Assembly: GCA_031292035.1 (NCBI GenBank) | Contig: JARLHX010000221.1 | Coordinates: forward strand, 1-64,000 | Length of the DNA stretch: 64,000 nucleotides | Origin: Negativicutes bacterium | GTDB taxonomy: Bacteria; Bacillota_C; Negativicutes; Sporomusales_B; JARLHX01 | Reading direction: 5' to 3' | Shown here: one piece after another, positions 60,949 through 64,000 of the stretch | Numbering within the stretch: position 1 is the first letter of the stretch | How the letters are laid out: every line of letters begins with the position of its first letter | The notes under the pieces: generated by a model | What the model saw: only the letters and a program-made list of their open reading frames with translations | Databases searched by the model: none | What the model was told of the DNA's origin: nothing | Program-made: the position numbers and the translations under genes

Positions 60949-63471
60949 ATGTTCAAAGTGGGAAAAAAATGGCGGGTGTCGCCGCGTCAGGCCGATTTGA
61001 GCCGTACATTCGGCCAGGATCTCGGCATATCCCCGGTGGTCGCCCAGGTCCTGATTAACCGCGGCATTTTGGATCTTGAATCTGCCCGGCATTTTTTGCA
61101 CGGCGGTGTCGAAGGGCTGGGCGATCCTTGGCTGATGGCAGGAATGAAACCGGCTGTTGACCGGATCAAAACGGCCCTGGACCGCCGGGAGAAAATCACC
61201 ATCTATGGTGACTATGACGTGGACGGTATTACCGCATCGGCGCTTGTTTATCGCGTTCTCCGGCAGCTGGGCGCCACCGTGGAATACTATATCCCTGAAC
61301 GGCAGAGCGAGGGCTACGGTTTAAACGATACGGCCCTGGAGGGACTCGCCGCTTCCGGTACCAGCCTGGTGATCACTGTTGACTGCGGCATCAGCGCCGT
61401 TGCCGAAGTGACAAAGATGGCCGAACGGCTGGATATTATCATTACCGACCACCACCAGCCGCCGGAGTTGTTGCCGCCCGCGCGGGCCATCATCAATCCG
61501 AAACAGCCTGACTGCCGGTATCCCGAGAAGCGGCTGGCCGGGGTGGGAGTGGCCTTTAAATTGTGCCAGGCACTGTGGCTTGACCTTGGGCAGCCTGCTG
61601 ACAGGTTGATGGAATATCTTGATCTTGTTGCTGTGGGAACAATTGCCGATATCGTACCGCTGAACGGCGAAAATCGGATTTTGGTTAAACTGGGTCTGAA
61701 GACCCTGGGGGCTACAACCAACATTGGCTTGGCGGCGCTGATCAAGGTCAGCGGTCTCGCGGCCGACGGCATTGACGCCGGTAAGGTCGGCTATACTTTG
61801 GCTCCCAGGCTGAACGCCGCCGGGAGGATGAGCCATGCGACAGCCGGGGTGGACCTCTTGGTCACCGCCGATACAGACCGGGCTGCTGAATTGGCCGCCG
61901 AGCTGAACGAAGAAAACATCAAACGGCAGGCAATGGAAAAGGAACTCTTGGTTGCGGCGGAAAAAACGCTGGCCGAGTACGACCTGTCGAAACAAAAGGT
62001 GCTTGTGCTGGCCGGGGAGGACTGGCATCCTGGTGTTATCGGGATTGTCGCGTCCCGCCTTGTGGAAAAACACTACCGGCCTGTGGCGATGATTAGTGTC
62101 CGGGATGGTATCGGCAAAGGATCGTGCCGGAGCATCCCGGGTTTCGATATGTATCAGGCGCTGACCCGATGCGCCGATCTTCTGATCCAGTTTGGCGGCC
62201 ATCAGATGGCTGCCGGTCTCACCATCGAGGCCGCCAAGATTGACGAGTTCCGAGCCAGGCTGGGCAGTCTGGCTGGCGAATGGCTGAGCGACGAAGATTA
62301 TGTGCCGGTTCTGGCCATCGACTCCGAACTGGCCTTGGCTGAAGTCGATGCTGCCTTTATTGAGCAATTGGCCTGCCTGGCGCCTCATGGTATGGGAAAT
62401 CCAAACCCGGTCTTCGTCTCCGAGAGCCTGGCTGTCACTGACAAAAGGCCGCTCGGCCAGGACGGGCGTCACTGCCGCCTCAGGGTCAGGCAGAACGGCT
62501 CGGTGGGCGAGGTGCTGGCCTGGAATCTGGCAGGCGAGGCAGCCGGACTGGAAAGCAGCGACAATATCGATCTGGCCTTCATCCCGGAATTTAATGATTG
62601 GCAGGGACGACGTTCCATTCAGCTCCGGGCCCGCGACCTCAGGTCCAGAGCGCTGCTTCCTCCCGGGCTGACGCTGACCGACGCCAGGGGAGAGGCTGAT
62701 AAAGCAGCCTATATTGCTGCTCTAGCGGCCGGAGGACACCGCGTTTTTGTGTATGCCAACGACCGCCGTCATGCTGTCAAGCTAGCCAGGCAGCTGCAGA
62801 CAATCTTGCCTGGAAGGAGCGGGGTGTGCCACCGAGGACTGCCACCAGGCCGCATAAACCGCGGACAAGAGAATTGGCAGGCAGGGAGTCTTCAGATTCT
62901 TATCAGTACCCAGCCCGTACCTGCGGTGCTGGCATTGGCTGAACAGATAGTCCTGTACCAGCCGCCGCTGTCGCGAGCCATCTTTATCCGCCTCAGCCGG
63001 TCGTTGTCTCCCCAGGCCCAGCCGGTCAACCTGCACTTTTTGTATGGTGCGGCTGATGATGCTCTGGCCGCCGGGGTTCTGGAGGCCACCTTTCCCGATC
63101 GAACGATGGTCGGCCGGGTCTATCTGGTGTTGAAAGGCTGGATCGCTAAAGAGGACGGGAGCCGAATATCTGTTGCGGCTTTGGGGCAAAAGGTCGGAAC
63201 GGCTTATGGAGCTGCCTTGAACGAAGTGGGCGCAGAGACCGCCCTTCGCATCCTGGAAGAGCTGTGTCTGGTATCCCGCAGCGATAGCGAGGGAGGGCGT
63301 ATCAGACTGCTGCCCGAGCCTCCGGAAAAACTGGATATTGCCAAGTCGCCCCTTTTCCGGGAATGCAGTCGGTCCAGGGATGATTTCAGCCGCTGGAACC
63401 GGGAAGTGATGCAGGTCACGGTGGCCAAACTGTGGAAAAAGGCGACAGTCAATGCTGATGGGAGGGAATAA
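60949..63471 (+). CDS. recJ: Single-stranded-DNA exonuclease RecJ, extended form
   Basis: 840 residues versus about 570 for E. coli RecJ. DHH domain: [18 protein letters not shown] (about 85-102), [20 protein letters not shown] (about 166-185), [17 protein letters not shown]1 part: [18 protein letters not shown] and [13 protein letters not shown]. An OB domain follows, and a C-terminal extension of about 250 residues with degenerate helicase-like features ([20 protein letters not shown]), as in other Firmicute RecJ. Start ATG 60949 behind GGAGGAATT; 11 bp after lapA-like. Confidence 0.95.
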   Translation: MFKVGKKWRVSPRQADLSRTFGQDLGISPVVAQVLINRGILDLESARHFLHGGVEGLGDPWLMAGMKPAVDRIKTALDRREKITIYGDYDVDGITASALVYRVLRQLGATVEYYIPERQSEGYGLNDTALEGLAASGTSLVITVDCGISAVAEVTKMAERLDIIITDHHQPPELLPPARAIINPKQPDCRYPEKRLAGVGVAFKLCQALWLDLGQPADRLMEYLDLVAVGTIADIVPLNGENRILVKLGLKTLGATTNIGLAALIKVSGLAADGIDAGKVGYTLAPRLNAAGRMSHATAGVDLLVTADTDRAAELAAELNEENIKRQAMEKELLVAAEKTLAEYDLSKQKVLVLAGEDWHPGVIGIVASRLVEKHYRPVAMISVRDGIGKGSCRSIPGFDMYQALTRCADLLIQFGGHQMAAGLTIEAAKIDEFRARLGSLAGEWLSDEDYVPVLAIDSELALAEVDAAFIEQLACLAPHGMGNPNPVFVSESLAVTDKRPLGQDGRHCRLRVRQNGSVGEVLAWNLAGEAAGLESSDNIDLAFIPEFNDWQGRRSIQLRARDLRSRALLPPGLTLTDARGEADKAAYIAALAAGGHRVFVYANDRRHAVKLARQLQTILPGRSGVCHRGLPPGRINRGQENWQAGSLQILISTQPVPAVLALAEQIVLYQPPLSRAIFIRLSRSLSPQAQPVNLHFLYGAADDALAAGVLEATFPDRTMVGRVYLVLKGWIAKEDGSRISVAALGQKVGTAYGAALNEVGAETALRILEELCLVSRSDSEGGRIRLLPEPPEKLDIAKSPLFRECSRSRDDFSRWNREVMQVTVAKLWKKATVNADGRE

Positions 63472-63472
63472 T

Positions 63473-63979
63473 ATGGATTTAAAAGGAAAATTACGGGTGG
63501 TGCCTGATTTTAAGGGCGTCCAGTTTGTTGATATCACTACACTGCTTCAAGATGGACAGGCTTTTAAAAGTGCGATAGACAGTCTTGTCAGCCGTTTTGC
63601 CGGCGAGAAGATCGCGATTGTGGCCGGACCGGAATCACGCGGCTTTGTCATCGGCGCCCCGGTGGCCTATGGGCTGGAGGCTGGGTTTGTGCCGGTACGG
63701 AAACCGGGACGCCTACCGGCGGCGACGGTGCGCCGGGAATACAGCCTGGAATACGGTGCCGACGCGCTGGAGATCCACGCCGACGCCATCCAGCCGGGAC
63801 AAAGAGTGCTGATTGTCGACGATCTTTTGGCTACAGGCGGAACGGCGGCTGCAACCGCCAAACTGGTGGAAGACCTGGGCGGAGTGGTAGTTGGACTGGC
63901 ATTTTTGATCGAACTGACCTTCCTGAACGGACGGGCAGCCCTGCCAGGCTATGAGATTGTTTCTTTGATCCAGTATTAA
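63473..63979 (+). CDS. apt: Adenine phosphoribosyltransferase
   Basis: 168 residues, typical length. Adenine + PRPP to AMP. Motifs: [39 protein letters not shown] and the PRPP-binding [16 protein letters not shown]. It starts 1 bp after recJ, and recJ-apt (often followed by relA) is a common Firmicute order. Confidence 0.97.
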   Translation: MDLKGKLRVVPDFKGVQFVDITTLLQDGQAFKSAIDSLVSRFAGEKIAIVAGPESRGFVIGAPVAYGLEAGFVPVRKPGRLPAATVRREYSLEYGADALEIHADAIQPGQRVLIVDDLLATGGTAAATAKLVEDLGGVVVGLAFLIELTFLNGRAALPGYEIVSLIQY

Positions 63980-64000
63980 TGTTACAATGGCACTAGGACT

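Noticed and set aside
61321..62472. A 383-codon minus-strand frame inside recJ
   Set aside because: It is a shadow of recJ with no ribosome-binding site or recognisable motif.

Overview
The window is a chromosomal stretch, about 55-58% G+C by eye, from a strictly anaerobic, endospore-forming, motile Firmicute. Spore genes (yunB, spoIID, a bofC-like gene, an alpha/beta-type SASP, three tiny YjcZ-like proteins), two [FeFe] hydrogenases, two chemoreceptors and the Firmicute order ruvC-ruvA-ruvB-queH-spoIID-queA-tgt-yajC-secD-secF support this. A Negativicutes/Sporomusaceae-like host is my best guess; no rRNA or marker comparison was possible. Almost all genes lie on the + strand. I saw no IS element, prophage, integrase or CRISPR array.

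Layout. 1-9.6 kb: the 3' part of pheT, then zapA, a DUF421 membrane protein, a phosphatase/mutase-fold enzyme, a U32 peptidase-family protein, mutS2 and a DUF2148 Fe-S protein. 9.6-19 kb: a dCache chemoreceptor; on the minus strand an orphan histidine kinase with a PstS-like lipoprotein, a YbaB paralogue with a low-complexity partner, and a class A PBP; on the plus strand a trio of tiny glycine-rich membrane proteins with sigma-K-like promoters. 19-23 kb: pxpBCA (5-oxoprolinase), a SASP and yunB. 23.1-27.9 kb: a four-gene hydrogenase cluster (NuoE-like [2Fe-2S] protein, PAS-containing sensory [FeFe] hydrogenase, SpoIIE/PP2C phosphatase, second [FeFe] hydrogenase) preceded by a perfect 18-bp Rex/FNR-like palindrome. 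28-38 kb: yebC, then about 9.3 kb of accessory DNA (self-regulated-looking TetR gene, chemoreceptor, many small unknown proteins including a three-member paralogous family, an initiator tRNA), ending in a bofC-like gene. 38-50.3 kb: the ruvCAB-queuosine-sec block, containing spoIID, a 5-FTHF cyclo-ligase and a PP2C phosphatase/P-loop/HD cassette. 50.4-64 kb: a TrmB-type regulator, transporters, an alkaline phosphatase behind a predicted PHO box, YibE/F, a ChlI/ChlD-like AAA+/VWA pair, lapA-like, recJ and apt.

How the genes work together. QueA, QueH and Tgt cover the last steps of queuosine tRNA modification. RuvABC resolves Holliday junctions. YajC-SecDF assists protein export. The hydrogenase cluster looks like a redox- or H2-responsive unit that links a sensory hydrogenase to a protein phosphatase. 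Start sites were chosen from ribosome-binding sites and terminators rather than from the longest open frame. All functions come from reading motifs by eye; no database search was run.
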